Positions 9,039 to 19,294 of a stretch of 60,332 nucleotides of DNA are shown one piece after another. Below the pieces are notes generated by a model. It saw nothing but the letters and a program-made list of their open reading frames with translations, searched no databases and was not told the DNA's origin. The translations under genes were made by a program, and so were the position numbers. Source of the DNA: Phenylobacterium aquaticum. Its GTDB lineage: Bacteria; Pseudomonadota; Alphaproteobacteria; Caulobacterales; Caulobacteraceae. Numbering within the stretch: the first letter of the stretch is position 1; every line of letters starts with the position of its first letter. The DNA lies in the NCBI GenBank assembly GCA_947378305.1, contig CANCJJ010000015.1:1-60332 (forward strand), read 5' to 3'.

Positions 9039-9822
9039 GGTGGCACAGAATGGACTTTTCCGGGCGATCTGGAAACCGGGTCCGGAGTTTCAAGCCGCCG
9101 GACGCAACCTGCTCGACATGATTTTCCCGCCCCAGACCCTGGATGGTGGCCATCCGTCCTTGAGTTTCGGACTTTCGGCGGAGTCCTGGGGGCAGATTGA
9201 GTTTCTTGACGATCCCGTCTGTGACGGATGCGCAACCCCCTTTGAATTCGATCAGGGACCCGGTGCGCGCTGTGCCGCCTGCATGGCGCGCCCCCGGGGG
9301 TTTGATCGCGCCCGGGCGGCCTGTTTCTATGACGAAGCCTCGCGCGGGCCCATTCTGCAATTCAAGCATGCCGATCGCCCTGACCTTGGGGTCATGTTTG
9401 CTCGCTGGCTGTCCCGGTCCGCCCGGGACCTGCTGGAGGAGGCCGACGCCCTGGTGCCCGTGCCCCTGCACCGAACGAGACTGTTCTCCCGGCGATACAA
9501 TCAGGCCGCTGAAATTGCCCGGCCCCTGGGGCGGCTCACGGGGACCCGGGTTCTGGCAGATGCCCTGGTTCGAGGCCGAAATACCGGAAGCCAGGCAGGA
9601 AAATCCGGTTCGGGCCGCAGGCGGAATGTGGCGGCGGCCTTTGAGGTCCCGGCGGGGCGTGTCCGTCAGGTCGAGGGCCGACGCCTGCTGCTGATTGATG
9701 ATGTCATGACCACTGGGGCCACACTGGAGGGCTGTGCCCGGGCGCTCAAACTTGCGGGTGCCGCTCAGGTTTCGATTGCCGTGGTCTCCAGGGTGAAGGA
9801 TATGGCAAACCGTCCCATATAA
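9037..9822 (+). CDS. comF: ComF-family phosphoribosyltransferase-like protein
   Basis: ComF proteins combine a small zinc-finger segment with a type I phosphoribosyltransferase fold; they support DNA uptake in competent bacteria and have unclear roles elsewhere. Two CxxC pairs (CDGC, CAAC) occur near residues 62-85. The PRPP-loop sequence LLIDDVMTTGAT is near residue 225. The start at ATG 9037 follows a GGGGAAGGGA Shine-Dalgarno; an upstream in-frame start at 8986 would lie further inside the methyltransferase gene and has no such site. Its product length is 261. grxC follows after 30 bases. The comF-grxC-nitrilase-DUF1178 order is common in alphaproteobacteria (knowledge). Confidence 0.9.
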   Translation: MVAQNGLFRAIWKPGPEFQAAGRNLLDMIFPPQTLDGGHPSLSFGLSAESWGQIEFLDDPVCDGCATPFEFDQGPGARCAACMARPRGFDRARAACFYDEASRGPILQFKHADRPDLGVMFARWLSRSARDLLEEADALVPVPLHRTRLFSRRYNQAAEIARPLGRLTGTRVLADALVRGRNTGSQAGKSGSGRRRNVAAAFEVPAGRVRQVEGRRLLLIDDVMTTGATLEGCARALKLAGAAQVSIAVVSRVKDMANRPI

Positions 9823-9852
9823 GGACAAAGAATTGGAGAGGCTTGAGCGACA

Positions 9853-10110
9853 ATGGCCCAGGTGACCATCTATACGAAACCCTTCTGTCCCTATTGCATC
9901 CGTGCGGTTGGCCTTCTCGAGAAAAAGGCGGTGGCCTTCGACGAGATCGAAGCTGGATTCGATCCGGCAAAACGTCAGGAAATGCTGGCGCGCTCGAACG
10001 GGGGATCGACCTTTCCGCAGATCTTTATCGGCGACCTGCATGTCGGCGGCTGCGACGACCTGCTCGCCCTGGACCGGGCCGGGCGGCTTGATGCCCTTTT
10101 GGCCAGTTAA
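9853..10110 (+). CDS. grxC: Glutaredoxin 3
   Basis: This 85-residue dithiol glutaredoxin has the active site CPYC at residues 12-15. The SNGGSTFPQIFI segment carries the cis-proline, and HVGGCDDL is the usual C-terminal glutathione-binding GG motif. It reduces protein and mixed disulfides with glutathione in the cytoplasm. The length matches GrxC. It is second in the comF-grxC-nitrilase-DUF1178 run, with only 5 bases to the next start. Confidence 0.95.
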   Translation: MAQVTIYTKPFCPYCIRAVGLLEKKAVAFDEIEAGFDPAKRQEMLARSNGGSTFPQIFIGDLHVGGCDDLLALDRAGRLDALLAS

Positions 10111-10115
10111 ACGAC

Positions 10116-10943
10116 GTGCGTATCGCCCTCATCCAGACCCGGACCCCGGCGACCCTGGACGCCGCCTTGCAGCATGTTGAGCCGCTGATCCGTGAGGCGG
10201 CGGACCGGGGGGCGACGCTGATCCTGACCCCTGAATGCACAAATCTGGTGCAAAAGACCCGCAGTCTCCTGCGTCCCCAGCTACGGCCCCTGAACGAAGA
10301 CCCGGTGGTCCTGGGGCTGAGACGCCTCGCCAAGGACCTGGGTGTCTCGATCGGGATTGGTTCGGCCCTGGTCCAGGGGCAGGGGGACAAGGCGGCCAAT
10401 CGCGCCGTCTTTATCGCCCCCACCGGCGAAATTCTGGCGACCTATGACAAGCTGCACATGTTCGATGTCGACCTACCCACCGGCGAGACGGCGCGGGAGA
10501 GCGAGGCCTATCAACCGGGAGACCGGGCCGTCACGGTCCTGGCGGGTGAGGCCCGGCTTGGCCTGACCATTTGCTATGACATGCGGTTTCCGGCCCTCTA
10601 TCGCGCCCTTGCCCTGGCCGGGGCCGAGATCATCACGGTACCGGCAGCCTTCACCCGGCCAACGGGGGAGGCCCATTGGGAAATCCTGCTACGCGCCCGG
10701 GCCATTGAAACGGGAAGTTTCATCCTAGCCCCCGCCCAGGGGGGGGGTCATGAAGATGGTCGCGGCACCTGGGGCCACAGCCTGGCCATCGGTCCCTGGG
10801 GCGAGGTCCTTGGGCGTCTGGATCACGACGAGCCCGGTGTTCTGGTGGTGGACCTTGATCTGACGGCGGTTGCCCGGGCCCGGACGGCTATTCCGGCCCT
10901 GGCCAATGCCCGCGCCTTTTCCGCCCCGGAGCGGCTGGCGTGA
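10116..10943 (+). CDS. Carbon-nitrogen hydrolase (nitrilase superfamily, NIT1/NIT2-like)
   Basis: The 275-residue protein shows the nitrilase catalytic triad: Glu40 in ILTPE, Lys112 in YDKLHMFDV and Cys153 in LTICYDMRFP. This subgroup resembles Nit1/Nit2 amidases, which hydrolyse deaminated glutathione or alpha-ketoglutaramate. Location next to grxC fits deaminated-glutathione repair (inference). The start is GTG at 10116, 5 bases after grxC. Its stop TGA overlaps the GTG start of the next gene. Confidence 0.9.
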   Translation: MRIALIQTRTPATLDAALQHVEPLIREAADRGATLILTPECTNLVQKTRSLLRPQLRPLNEDPVVLGLRRLAKDLGVSIGIGSALVQGQGDKAANRAVFIAPTGEILATYDKLHMFDVDLPTGETARESEAYQPGDRAVTVLAGEARLGLTICYDMRFPALYRALALAGAEIITVPAAFTRPTGEAHWEILLRARAIETGSFILAPAQGGGHEDGRGTWGHSLAIGPWGEVLGRLDHDEPGVLVVDLDLTAVARARTAIPALANARAFSAPERLA

Positions 10944-11368
10944 TCCGCTATGCCCTGGCCTGTGCCCACGAGCACACCTTCGAGGGCTGGTTTGGGGCCT
11001 CGGGCGATTTTGACGATCAGGCCAGCCGTGGCCTTCTGACCTGCCCCGTCTGCGGAACAGCCGAGGTCCGCAAGCAGATCATGGCCCCCGCCGTCGCCGG
11101 GACCAAACGCAATAGCCCCGATGTCACCCCGCAAACCCGACAGATGATGATGGAGGCCTTGGGCGAGGTCCGTCGCCATGTGGAAGAAAACTTCGACTAT
11201 GTCGGCGACAGTTTTGCCCGGGAGGCGCGGGCCATTCATGAAGGGCGCTCCGAGGTACGTGAAATCTATGGCGAGGCCACGTCAGACGAGGCCCGCAAGC
11301 TGGTTGAAGACGGCATTCCCGTCGCCGCCCTGCCAGACCTGCCGCCCGCCAAGCGAGAGCTCAACTAA
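10940..11368 (+). CDS. DUF1178 family protein
   Basis: This 142-residue protein begins IRYALACAHEHTFEGWF and contains LTCPVCGT near residue 35, the features of the DUF1178 family. The paired cysteines suggest a zinc-ribbon-like N-terminus. Function is unknown. The GTG start at 10940 overlaps the nitrilase stop (GTGA), so translation is probably coupled and the protein may work with the enzymes upstream. Confidence 0.85.
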   Translation: MIRYALACAHEHTFEGWFGASGDFDDQASRGLLTCPVCGTAEVRKQIMAPAVAGTKRNSPDVTPQTRQMMMEALGEVRRHVEENFDYVGDSFAREARAIHEGRSEVREIYGEATSDEARKLVEDGIPVAALPDLPPAKRELN

Positions 11369-11480
11369 GACAAGCCCGTTTCCCGGGCGATTTCGTCAAT
11401 CTCTGGCGGGATGGAAAATCTCGGGCTGCAAATCCTGCGCCTTGCCTCTAGGGTGGGACAAACATCTTTCTGGAGGCTTC

Positions 11481-12890
11481 ATGTTCCGCGCATCTGTCCT
11501 ATCTGCCCTTGCCCTTCTGACCGCAGGTGCGGCCCAGGCCAAGACTGAAACCCCGGTGGATTATTCCGCCTTTCGGGGGCTGTTCAAGGAGATGGTGGAA
11601 ACCAATACCACCCTGTCCTCCGGCAGCTGCACCCTGGCCGCCGAGCGGGTCGCGGCGCGCCTGAAAGCTGCGGGATATGCCGACAAGGACGTCACCGTGG
11701 TGGTCCCGCCGGAGCATCCGAAATGGGGAGCCCTCATTGCGACCTTGCCGGGCACAGACGCCAAGGCAAAGCCGATCATGCTGCTGGCCCATCTGGACGT
11801 GGTTGAGGCCAAGCGCTCTGACTGGACCCGCGATCCCCTGACCCTCATCGAGGAAGGCGGCTATTTCTACGCGCGCGGCGTCAGCGACGACAAGGCCATG
11901 GCCGCCTCGTTTGCCGATGCCATGGTCCGCTACAAGACCGAGGGCTTTAAGCCCCGCCGGGGTCTGAAGCTGGCCCTGACCTGCGGGGAAGAAACCTCGG
12001 ACACCTTCGATGGCGTCGACTGGCTGCTGAAAAATCACCGGGATCTGATGGATGCCCAGTTTGCGCTGAACGAGGGGGCAGGTGGCCTTTTGAATGCAAA
12101 GGGCGAGCGGGTGTTCCTCGGCATCCAGGCCGGCGAAAAAGTCTATCAGGACTATACCCTGGTCACCACCAACCCTGGTGGCCACTCCTCGCGTCCGAGC
12201 AAGGACAATGCGATCTATCACCTCTCCGGAGCCCTGGCCCGGCTCGGGGCCTATGACTTCCCGATCGCCATCAACGAGGCCACTCGCAACCATTTTGCCC
12301 GCATGGGCCTGATTGAGGGCGGCGAAACGGGTGCGGCCATGCTGGCCGCTGCGAAAAACCCGGACGATGTGGCCGCTACAAGCCTGCTGGCACGGGATGC
12401 GGGCCGCAATTCGATGATGCGGACTACCTGCGTGGCCACCATGGTCAATGCCGGCCATGCGCCCAATGCCCTGCCCCAGAGGGCGGAAGCCAATGTGAAC
12501 TGCCGCATTCTGCCCGGTCAGAAGATCGAGGATGTCCGCGACCAGCTGGTCAAGGTGTTTGCCGATGACAAGATTGCCGTCAGCATGGTGGGCGAGCCCA
12601 GCCCCGTCTCACCGCCCCCGCCCCTGACGGCCGCCATTACCGCTCCGATCGATACGGTCTCCAAGGCCATGTGGCCCGGCGTGCCCCTCGTCCCCGCCAT
12701 GTCTACAGGTGCGACGGATGGGCGATTCATGGCGGCAGCCGGTATTCCGACCTATGGCCTTTCGGGCATGTTCGGGGATGCGAGCGGCAACGGCGTCCAT
12801 GGCCTGAACGAGCGCATTTTGGTTCGCTCCCTCTACGAGGGCCGGGACTTCCTCTATTCCGTGGTCAAGCTCTACGCGACACAGAAATAG
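11481..12890 (+). CDS. M20-family metallopeptidase, exported
   Basis: The predicted product is 469 residues with a signal peptide (LSALALLTAGAAQA, cleavage near residue 20), so it acts in the periplasm. Metal-ligand motifs are HLDVVE (His104, Asp106), the GVSDDK segment and CGEETSD (Glu170/171), followed by GGHSSRPS in the dimerisation lid. This matches zinc peptidases of the dipeptidase/carboxypeptidase type; substrate not predictable. The ATG at 11481 is chosen because it begins the signal peptide and follows a GGAGG Shine-Dalgarno at 11472. The open frame continues upstream but overlaps DUF1178. The sulfatase starts 22 bases downstream. Confidence 0.92.
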   Translation: MFRASVLSALALLTAGAAQAKTETPVDYSAFRGLFKEMVETNTTLSSGSCTLAAERVAARLKAAGYADKDVTVVVPPEHPKWGALIATLPGTDAKAKPIMLLAHLDVVEAKRSDWTRDPLTLIEEGGYFYARGVSDDKAMAASFADAMVRYKTEGFKPRRGLKLALTCGEETSDTFDGVDWLLKNHRDLMDAQFALNEGAGGLLNAKGERVFLGIQAGEKVYQDYTLVTTNPGGHSSRPSKDNAIYHLSGALARLGAYDFPIAINEATRNHFARMGLIEGGETGAAMLAAAKNPDDVAATSLLARDAGRNSMMRTTCVATMVNAGHAPNALPQRAEANVNCRILPGQKIEDVRDQLVKVFADDKIAVSMVGEPSPVSPPPPLTAAITAPIDTVSKAMWPGVPLVPAMSTGATDGRFMAAAGIPTYGLSGMFGDASGNGVHGLNERILVRSLYEGRDFLYSVVKLYATQK

Positions 12891-12912
12891 GCTTTAGGCC
12901 AAGGGAGCGATC

Positions 12913-15162
12913 ATGGTGTCTGTTGAGGAAGGTTCGGCCATAATCGGTCGCACAATTGCGGACTCCCGCCCCCACTGGCCTGCCCCGCCCCGACCCCCGG
13001 CAGGGGCTCCGAATATCCTGGTGGTGCTCTTCGATGATGTCGGATTTTCGGATCTGGGCTGCTATGGCTCCCCGATCCGGACGCCGACCATTGATGCCCT
13101 GGCCGCCCGGGGCCTGCGCTATACCGGCTATCATACGACGGCCATGTGCTCGACCACCCGGGCTGCCCTGCTGACGGGACGGAACCACCATTCGGTGGGC
13201 ATGGGCTGTCTTTCGAACTTTGACTCCGGCTTTCCGGGCTATCGCGGCAAGATTTCCCGCGAGGCTGCCACCCTTCCCGAAATGCTGAAGCCTCATGGCT
13301 ATAATGCCTACATGGTCGGCAAGTGGCATGTGACCCCCCTCACCGAGTCCGGGCCAACCGGACCGTTTGATGGCTGGCCGCTGGGACGGGGTTTTGATCG
13401 CTATTATGGCTTCATGGATGCCGAGACGGACCAGTATGCGCCCGAACTGGTCCGCGATAACACGCCGATTGACCCGCCTGCGACCTACGAAGACGGCTAC
13501 CACCTGACCGCCGACCTGGTGGACCAGTCGATCCGTTTCATTGCCGACCATACAGCCAGCGCCCCGCACAAGCCCTGGCTCCTGTGGATGGGGCTTGGGG
13601 CCTGCCATGCGCCGCATCAGGCTCCGAAGGACATTATTGAAAGCTATGACGCCGTCTTCGCCCATGGCTGGGACGTGGAGCGCGAACAGCGCCTGGCGCG
13701 ACAGAAGGCCATGGGGATCGTGCCCCCGGATACGGTCCTTCCGCCCCGCAATGATGCGGTCAAGCCCTGGGAGTCCCTGAGCGGCGATGAGCAGAAGGTC
13801 TTCACCCGACTGCAGAGTGCCTATGCCGCCATGCTGGATCATGCCGACCGCCAACTCGCCCGGCTGGTGGCCTTTCTGGACGAGGCGGGTCTCAGCGACG
13901 ATACCCTGATCCTGGTCATGTCCGACAATGGTGCCAGCCAGGAGGGCGGTCCCAACGGCATGGTCAACGCCATGGGCCCCTACAATATGAAGCCCGAGCC
14001 CCTGTCCGAGAAACTGGCCCGACTGGACGACATCGGTGGGCCGGACACCCATGCCAACTTCCCCCTTGGCTGGGGAATGGCGGCCAATACGCCGCTTCGG
14101 CGCTACAAACAGAACACCCATGGCGGGGGAATCCGCGATCCCCTGGTCATATCCTGGCCAAGTGGCCTCGCCGCCCGGGGGGATTTGCGCCACCAGTTTG
14201 TCCACGCCAGCGATGTGACCCCGACCCTGCTCGATCTGATCGGCATTCCCGTTCCGGACACCGTGGCCGGGGTGGCGCAAATGCCCATCGAGGGCGAAAG
14301 CTTTGCCGCCTCCCTCTCCGATGCGGGGGCAGCAGCGCGGACCAAGCCCCAGTATTTCGAAATGTTCGGTCACCGGGGCCTCTGGAAACAGGGCTGGAAG
14401 GCCGTGGCCTTTCATCCTCCGGGCCAGGATTTTGAAGCCGATCAGTGGGAACTCTTCCACCTGGACGAGGACTTCGCCGAGACCCGTGACCTGGCCGCCC
14501 GTCATCCGCAGAAACTTGCCGAGCTTGTCGCCGACTGGTGGGTTCAGGCCGAGGCCAGTCATGTCCTGCCCCTGGATGATCGCTTTGGCCCCCGGTTTGC
14601 GGAAAATGCCCTGCGCAACCAGGGTGGGCGCAAGCAGTTTGTCTTTTATCCGGCCATGGGACACCTGCCGACGGACCTGTCTCCGGATGTGCGCAGTCGC
14701 AGCTACCAGATCGAGGCCCATGTCCGGATTCCCCAGGCTGGAGCCCAGGGGGTCCTCATGGCGCACGGGGATGCGACCTGTGGATACAGCCTCTACATGC
14801 GCGATGGCCGGCTCTGTCACACCATCAATGTGGGCGGGACCCTGGCGACGGTCACCTCCGAGACCGAGGTCCCGACCGGGGATCGGGTCCTGGGGGTTCA
14901 CCTCCAACAACAGGCCGATGGCCGCACATTCACCCTGACCCTTGATGGCCAGCCCTTCGGCCAGCTTAAGACGGTTTTGGGCTTTGCCAATTTCATCTCC
15001 TGGTCGGGGCTCGACATCGGGCGGGATCGCAGCAGTCCTGTCGCCGACTATTCAGCCCCCTTTGCTTTCACGGGTCAGATCAAGCGGGTGGAGGTCACCA
15101 TGGACCCGGACCAGATCCTGGATGGTGACGGAATTGGCCAGGCGGAAATGGCCCGCCAGTAG
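12913..15162 (+). CDS. Arylsulfatase-family hydrolase with atypical active-site signature
   Basis: This 749-residue sulfatase-fold protein has the metal-binding start [16 protein letters not shown], the active-site segment [16 protein letters not shown] with Cys79, GKWH and SDNGASQ. The usual formylglycine signature is C/S-x-P-x-R; here the proline position is Thr (CSTTR). After about residue 560 there is an extra beta-rich region ([16 protein letters not shown] onward) resembling a concanavalin/LamG-like jelly roll. No signal peptide is evident, which suggests a cytoplasmic location or an unrecognised export route. The substrate is probably an aryl or alkyl sulfate ester but is not determinable. 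It lies 22 bases after the M20 peptidase. Confidence 0.88.
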   Translation: MVSVEEGSAIIGRTIADSRPHWPAPPRPPAGAPNILVVLFDDVGFSDLGCYGSPIRTPTIDALAARGLRYTGYHTTAMCSTTRAALLTGRNHHSVGMGCLSNFDSGFPGYRGKISREAATLPEMLKPHGYNAYMVGKWHVTPLTESGPTGPFDGWPLGRGFDRYYGFMDAETDQYAPELVRDNTPIDPPATYEDGYHLTADLVDQSIRFIADHTASAPHKPWLLWMGLGACHAPHQAPKDIIESYDAVFAHGWDVEREQRLARQKAMGIVPPDTVLPPRNDAVKPWESLSGDEQKVFTRLQSAYAAMLDHADRQLARLVAFLDEAGLSDDTLILVMSDNGASQEGGPNGMVNAMGPYNMKPEPLSEKLARLDDIGGPDTHANFPLGWGMAANTPLRRYKQNTHGGGIRDPLVISWPSGLAARGDLRHQFVHASDVTPTLLDLIGIPVPDTVAGVAQMPIEGESFAASLSDAGAAARTKPQYFEMFGHRGLWKQGWKAVAFHPPGQDFEADQWELFHLDEDFAETRDLAARHPQKLAELVADWWVQAEASHVLPLDDRFGPRFAENALRNQGGRKQFVFYPAMGHLPTDLSPDVRSRSYQIEAHVRIPQAGAQGVLMAHGDATCGYSLYMRDGRLCHTINVGGTLATVTSETEVPTGDRVLGVHLQQQADGRTFTLTLDGQPFGQLKTVLGFANFISWSGLDIGRDRSSPVADYSAPFAFTGQIKRVEVTMDPDQILDGDGIGQAEMARQ

Positions 15163-15182
15163 GCCGATCGCACACCGACGAC

Positions 15183-15210
15183 CTTGTGTGTCGCAGGGGG
15201 CACACTACAT
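15183..15210 (+). promoter_or_regulatory. Possible heat-shock (RpoH) promoter of clpB
   Basis: CTTG at 15183-15186 is followed after 18 bases by CTACAT at 15205-15210. The alphaproteobacterial RpoH consensus is CTTG-N17/18-CYTATnT, so the -35 fits and the -10 is imperfect. It lies about 65 bp before the clpB start, where a heat-shock promoter is expected from family knowledge. Confidence 0.35.
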
Positions 15211-15275
15211 CCCCTGTATGGACAGTTGCGCTTAATCAAGGCGGCTGGCCGCTATCCGCCTCACGAGGGGACATC

Positions 15276-17858
15276 ATGAATATTGATCTCTATTCCGACC
15301 GCGCCAAACAGGCCGTCCAGTCCGCCCAGAGTCTCGCACTCGCCCGCCGCCATCAACAGCTTGCTCCGGAGCACCTTCTGAAGGTCTTGCTGGAGGAAAA
15401 AGACGGTCTCTGCCGCACCCTCATTGAAAGCGCTGGCGGACGGCCCGATGCCATTGATCTGGCGGCAGACGTGCTGCTGACAAAGCGGGCCCGGGTTGAG
15501 GGGGGCTCTGGCCAGCTCTATCTCGCGCCGGAAATCGCCAGTGTCTTTGTCGAGGCCGAGGCCGGGGCCAAGACCGCCGGGGATGCCTTTGTCACAACCG
15601 AACGCCTGCTGATTGCCCTGGCCAAACAGGGGGGAGAGGTGGCGCGGATCCTGAAGGAAGCGGGTGCGACCGAAGCTGGTCTGGAGGCTGCCGCCAAGGC
15701 CCTGCGCAAGGGCAAGTCTGCTGATTCCGCCTCTGCCGAGGAAGGCTATGATGCCCTCAAGCGGTATGCCCGCGACCTGACCCAGGCCGCCCGGGACGGG
15801 AAGCTCGATCCGGTCATCGGCCGGGATGAAGAAATTCGCCGCACGATCCAGGTCCTGTCTCGCCGGACCAAGAACAATCCGGTGCTGATCGGCGAGCCCG
15901 GAGTGGGCAAGACCGCCATTGTCGAGGGCCTGGCCCTGCGGATCATCAATGGTGATGTTCCCGAAAGCCTGAAGGACAAGAAGCTCCTTTCCCTGGACAT
16001 GGGTTCCCTGATTGCCGGGGCAAAATATCGCGGGGAGTTTGAGGAGCGCCTCAAGGCCGTCCTCAGCGAGGTCACGGCGGCGGAAGGCTCGATCATTCTG
16101 TTCATTGACGAAATGCACACCCTGGTGGGCGCGGGCAAGACGGAAGGGGCCATGGATGCCTCCAATCTCTTGAAACCTGCCCTGGCCCGGGGTGAGCTCC
16201 ACTGCGTCGGGGCCACCACCCTGGATGAGTATCGCAAGCATGTGGAGAAGGATGCCGCCCTGGCGCGTCGTTTCCAGCCGGTCTTTGTCTCTGAGCCGTC
16301 GGTTGAGGACACGGTCTCGATCCTTCGGGGCCTGAAGGAGAAATACGAAGTTCACCACGGGGTCCGGATTTCCGACAGTGCCATTGTCGCCGCCGCCACC
16401 CTGTCCAACCGCTATATTGCCGACCGCTTCCTGCCCGACAAGGCCATCGACCTCGTCGACGAAGCCGCCAGCCGGGTGCGCATGGCCGTGGACTCCAAGC
16501 CCGAGGAACTGGACGAAATCGACCGTCGGGTCGTGCAGTTAAAGATCGAGCGTGAGGCCCTGACCCGGGAGAGCGATGCCGCCTCCCGCCAGCGCCTGGA
16601 AAAACTCGAAGACGAGCTTGATACCCTGGAGGCCCAGTCCGAGGACATGACCGCCCGGTGGCGGACCGAGAAGGAAAAGGTCTCGTCAGAAGCCCAGATT
16701 CGCGAGGCCCTGGACCGGCTTCGGGCAGAACTGGTCGTGGCCCAGCGTCGCGGGGACCTGCAAAGGGCCTCCGAAATCGCCTATGGCGAGATTCCGCCCC
16801 TGGAGCGCCAGCTCACCGAAGCGGAGGCCCGCGCGCCGGAGGATGCCGTAAGCCCCGAGGTGGTGGATGCTGCCCAGATCGCCGCTGTCGTGTCCCGCTG
16901 GACCGGTGTGCCCGTGGACAAGATGCTGGAAGGCGAGCGCGAAAAGCTGCTGGCCATGGAGGACGGCCTGCGAGGCCGTGTCGTCGGCCAAGAGGAAGCC
17001 CTGGTCGCCGTCTCAGATGCCGTGCGCCGGTCCCGGGCCGGGCTCAGCGATCCCAATCGCCCCATCGGCTCCTTCCTGTTCCTGGGTCCCACCGGGGTTG
17101 GCAAGACGGAGCTGACCAAGGCCCTCGCGGAATCCCTCTTCAACGATGACACCGCCATCACCCGCATGGACATGAGCGAGTACATGGAGAAGCATTCGGT
17201 CAGCCGCATGATCGGTGCCCCTCCCGGTTATGTGGGCTATGACGAAGGCGGTGCCCTGACCGAGGCCGTGCGGCGCAGGCCCTATCAGGTCATCCTGTTT
17301 GACGAGGTTGAAAAGGCCCATCCGGATGTCTTCAATGTCCTGCTTCAGGTGCTGGACGATGGCCGCCTGACGGATGGCCAGGGGCGGACCGTGGACTTCC
17401 GCAACACCATGCTCATCATGACCTCGAACCTGGGCTCGGAATACCTGGCCAATCAGGCCGAGGGCGAGGATGTCGAGGCGGCCCGTCCCATGGTCATGGA
17501 TGTGGTGCGCAAGCACTTCCGGCCGGAATTCCTCAACCGGATCGACGAAATCATCCTGTTCAAGCGCCTGGCTCGCAAGGAGATGGACAATATTGTCCGC
17601 ATCCAGCTGAAGCGGCTTGAGGTTCTGCTGGCCGACCGTCGCATGACCATCACCCTGGATGATGCGGCCCTGAAGTGGCTGGCCAACAAGGGCTATGATC
17701 CGGTCTATGGGGCGCGGCCCCTGAAGCGGGTGGTGCAGAAGGATCTGGTCGATCCCGTGGCGCGCAAGCTGCTGGCTGGCGAGTTGATGGAAGGCTCGGT
17801 CATTGCCGTCACCGTGGCCGACGGAGCCTTGCAGATCGGCAAGCCCCTGGTTCATTGA
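15276..17858 (+). CDS. clpB: ATP-dependent chaperone ClpB
   Basis: ClpB is the hexameric AAA+ disaggregase that works with DnaK to pull proteins out of aggregates. The 860-residue product has the N-domain ([17 protein letters not shown]), AAA1 Walker A GEPGVGKT (residues 206-213), the long coiled-coil middle domain (about 400-530), and AAA2 Walker A GPTGVGKT (about 604-611). Presence of the full middle domain and absence of a ClpP-binding IGF/L loop separate it from ClpA. ATG 15276 follows a GAGGGG Shine-Dalgarno; an open frame extends upstream but without family similarity. Confidence 0.97.
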   Translation: MNIDLYSDRAKQAVQSAQSLALARRHQQLAPEHLLKVLLEEKDGLCRTLIESAGGRPDAIDLAADVLLTKRARVEGGSGQLYLAPEIASVFVEAEAGAKTAGDAFVTTERLLIALAKQGGEVARILKEAGATEAGLEAAAKALRKGKSADSASAEEGYDALKRYARDLTQAARDGKLDPVIGRDEEIRRTIQVLSRRTKNNPVLIGEPGVGKTAIVEGLALRIINGDVPESLKDKKLLSLDMGSLIAGAKYRGEFEERLKAVLSEVTAAEGSIILFIDEMHTLVGAGKTEGAMDASNLLKPALARGELHCVGATTLDEYRKHVEKDAALARRFQPVFVSEPSVEDTVSILRGLKEKYEVHHGVRISDSAIVAAATLSNRYIADRFLPDKAIDLVDEAASRVRMAVDSKPEELDEIDRRVVQLKIEREALTRESDAASRQRLEKLEDELDTLEAQSEDMTARWRTEKEKVSSEAQIREALDRLRAELVVAQRRGDLQRASEIAYGEIPPLERQLTEAEARAPEDAVSPEVVDAAQIAAVVSRWTGVPVDKMLEGEREKLLAMEDGLRGRVVGQEEALVAVSDAVRRSRAGLSDPNRPIGSFLFLGPTGVGKTELTKALAESLFNDDTAITRMDMSEYMEKHSVSRMIGAPPGYVGYDEGGALTEAVRRRPYQVILFDEVEKAHPDVFNVLLQVLDDGRLTDGQGRTVDFRNTMLIMTSNLGSEYLANQAEGEDVEAARPMVMDVVRKHFRPEFLNRIDEIILFKRLARKEMDNIVRIQLKRLEVLLADRRMTITLDDAALKWLANKGYDPVYGARPLKRVVQKDLVDPVARKLLAGELMEGSVIAVTVADGALQIGKPLVH

Positions 17859-17869
17859 GCCATATGAAA

Positions 17870-17899
17870 CCCCGGGATTGATCCCCTCCGGTCCCGGGG
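17870..17899. terminator. Hairpin downstream of clpB
   Basis: CCCCGGGA and TCCCGGGG form an 8-bp stem with a 14-base loop, 12 bases after the clpB stop. There is no T-tract, so it may be an mRNA-stabilising hairpin or a weak terminator. Confidence 0.45.
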
Positions 17900-17938
17900 C
17901 CTAGACTTGGCCTCTGACACGGCAAGGGGAGGTTGGTC

Positions 17939-18847
17939 ATGGGATGTTTGCGGGCTTTGGGGTTAGCCATGATGGCGGCCTTCCTTCTTGCGGCACCGCA
18001 GGCGCGCGCACTGCCGCGTGAGGATCATGTGGCGGACAATCACGGGGTGAAGATCCACTATGTCACCGAGGGCAAGGGGCCCCTGGTGGTGCTCCTGCAC
18101 GGCTTTCCTGACTATTGGGCAACCTGGAAGCCCATGATGGATGAGCTGTCCAGTGCGGGCTACCGGACCGCTGCCCTCGACATGCGCGGCTATAACCTCT
18201 CGGACAAGCCCCAGGGAGTGGAGGCCTATGCCATGCCCAATCTGGTGGCGGATGTGGCCGCCGTTATCGCGGCTGAGGGCGAGAAAAACGCTGTGATCAT
18301 CGGACATGACTGGGGGGCCGCCGTGGCCTGGAATGTGGTCCTGACCCGTCCGGACCTGGTCAACCGCCTGGTCGCCATGTCCGTGCCCCATCCGTCCGGC
18401 ATGGCCCGGGAGCTAGCAGAAAATCCGGTTCAGCAGGCCAATAGCCAGTATGCCCGCAACTTTCAGAAGCCGGGCTCGGAGAAGTACCTGACCGCCGAGG
18501 GACTGGTAGGCTGGGTTCGCGACCCGGTGGAACGCCAGGGCTATGTCGAGGCTTTCAGGCGATCCGATTTCGCCGCCATGATGAATTACTACCGGGCCAA
18601 CTATCCCGCCAGCACAGGCACTGCCGCAGCCCCCGCGCCCGTCTTCCCGCCCATAACCGTGCCCGTCATGGTCATCCACGGCATGCGCGACCAGGCCCTC
18701 AGTTCGTCGGGCCATGTCGGAACCTGGGATCATGTCTCAGCCGACACGACCCTGCTGATGATCCCGACGGCAAATCACTTCGTCCAGCATGACGCGGAGA
18801 GCCTGGTCAACCGCAGCGTCCGGGCCTGGCTGGACGTTCATAAATAG
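17939..18847 (+). CDS. Exported alpha/beta-hydrolase (epoxide hydrolase-like)
   Basis: The 302-residue product has an N-terminal signal peptide ending in AAPQARA and an alpha/beta-hydrolase fold. The HGFPDYW oxyanion motif, DMRGYNLSDKP, and the nucleophile elbow GHDWGAAVAW (Asp nucleophile) are those of epoxide hydrolases and haloalkane dehalogenases. A C-terminal NHFVQHDA provides the catalytic His. The export signal is unusual for an epoxide hydrolase. ATG 17939 is 6 bases after GGGAGG, better than the TTG two codons earlier. It is followed by the convergent arfB. Confidence 0.87.
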   Translation: MGCLRALGLAMMAAFLLAAPQARALPREDHVADNHGVKIHYVTEGKGPLVVLLHGFPDYWATWKPMMDELSSAGYRTAALDMRGYNLSDKPQGVEAYAMPNLVADVAAVIAAEGEKNAVIIGHDWGAAVAWNVVLTRPDLVNRLVAMSVPHPSGMARELAENPVQQANSQYARNFQKPGSEKYLTAEGLVGWVRDPVERQGYVEAFRRSDFAAMMNYYRANYPASTGTAAAPAPVFPPITVPVMVIHGMRDQALSSSGHVGTWDHVSADTTLLMIPTANHFVQHDAESLVNRSVRAWLDVHK

Positions 18848-18856
18848 CCATATGTG

Positions 18857-19282
18857 CTAGTCGTCCCGGCCGACCTTGCCCCTCAGGCTCTTGACGCCGC
18901 CCCGGCGAACCTTGCCCTCCACCCGGCGCACCTTGGAGGCCAGGGTCGGTCGGGTCTTTTTACGCGGTGGCGGCGGGGGCTCGGCAGCCTTGCGGATGAG
19001 GTCCTTCAGGCGCTCCAGGGCTTCGGCCCGGTTCCGCTCCTGGCTGCGATGGGTCATGACGCTGAGCACAAGCACGCCGTCGAGAGTCAGCCGGCGCCCC
19101 GCCAGCTTCATCAGCCGGTTGGCAATGTCATTGGTCAGGGCTGGCGAGCGTCGCACATCAAAGCGCAGTTCCACGGCGGTCGAGACCTTGTTGACGTTCT
19201 GACCGCCCGGTCCGGCAGACCGCACAAATCGCTCGATGACTTCATCATCGGCCAGGCTGATTTCGGGCGTGATTTCGATCAT
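18857..19282 (-). CDS. arfB: Alternative ribosome-rescue factor ArfB (YaeJ/ICT1 family)
   Basis: ArfB is a codon-independent peptidyl-tRNA hydrolase that frees stalled ribosomes. The 141-residue protein has the catalytic GPGGQNVNK motif (GGQ at residues 26-28) and no codon-recognition domain. It ends in the basic tail (KKTRPTLASKVRR, then further Lys/Arg) that inserts into the empty mRNA channel. In C. crescentus ArfB is known to back up tmRNA; here an ssrA gene lies about 36 kb away on the same strand. It follows zur after 12 bases, so both probably sit on one mRNA. Confidence 0.95.
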   Translation of the reverse strand: MIEITPEISLADDEVIERFVRSAGPGGQNVNKVSTAVELRFDVRRSPALTNDIANRLMKLAGRRLTLDGVLVLSVMTHRSQERNRAEALERLKDLIRKAAEPPPPPRKKTRPTLASKVRRVEGKVRRGGVKSLRGKVGRDD

Positions 19283-19294
19283 GGCGGGTGGGGG

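Noticed and set aside
12865..14910. 681-codon minus-strand frame opposite the sulfatase
   Set aside because: Shadow of the sulfatase; no start signal, no domain, and the plus frame has catalytic motifs.
15211..15219. CCCCTGTAT as a classic sigma-32 -10 for clpB
   Set aside because: It is 24 bases after the CTTG (21 after a seven-base CTTGTGT -35), outside the usual spacing; the CTACAT at 15205 fits better, though weakly.
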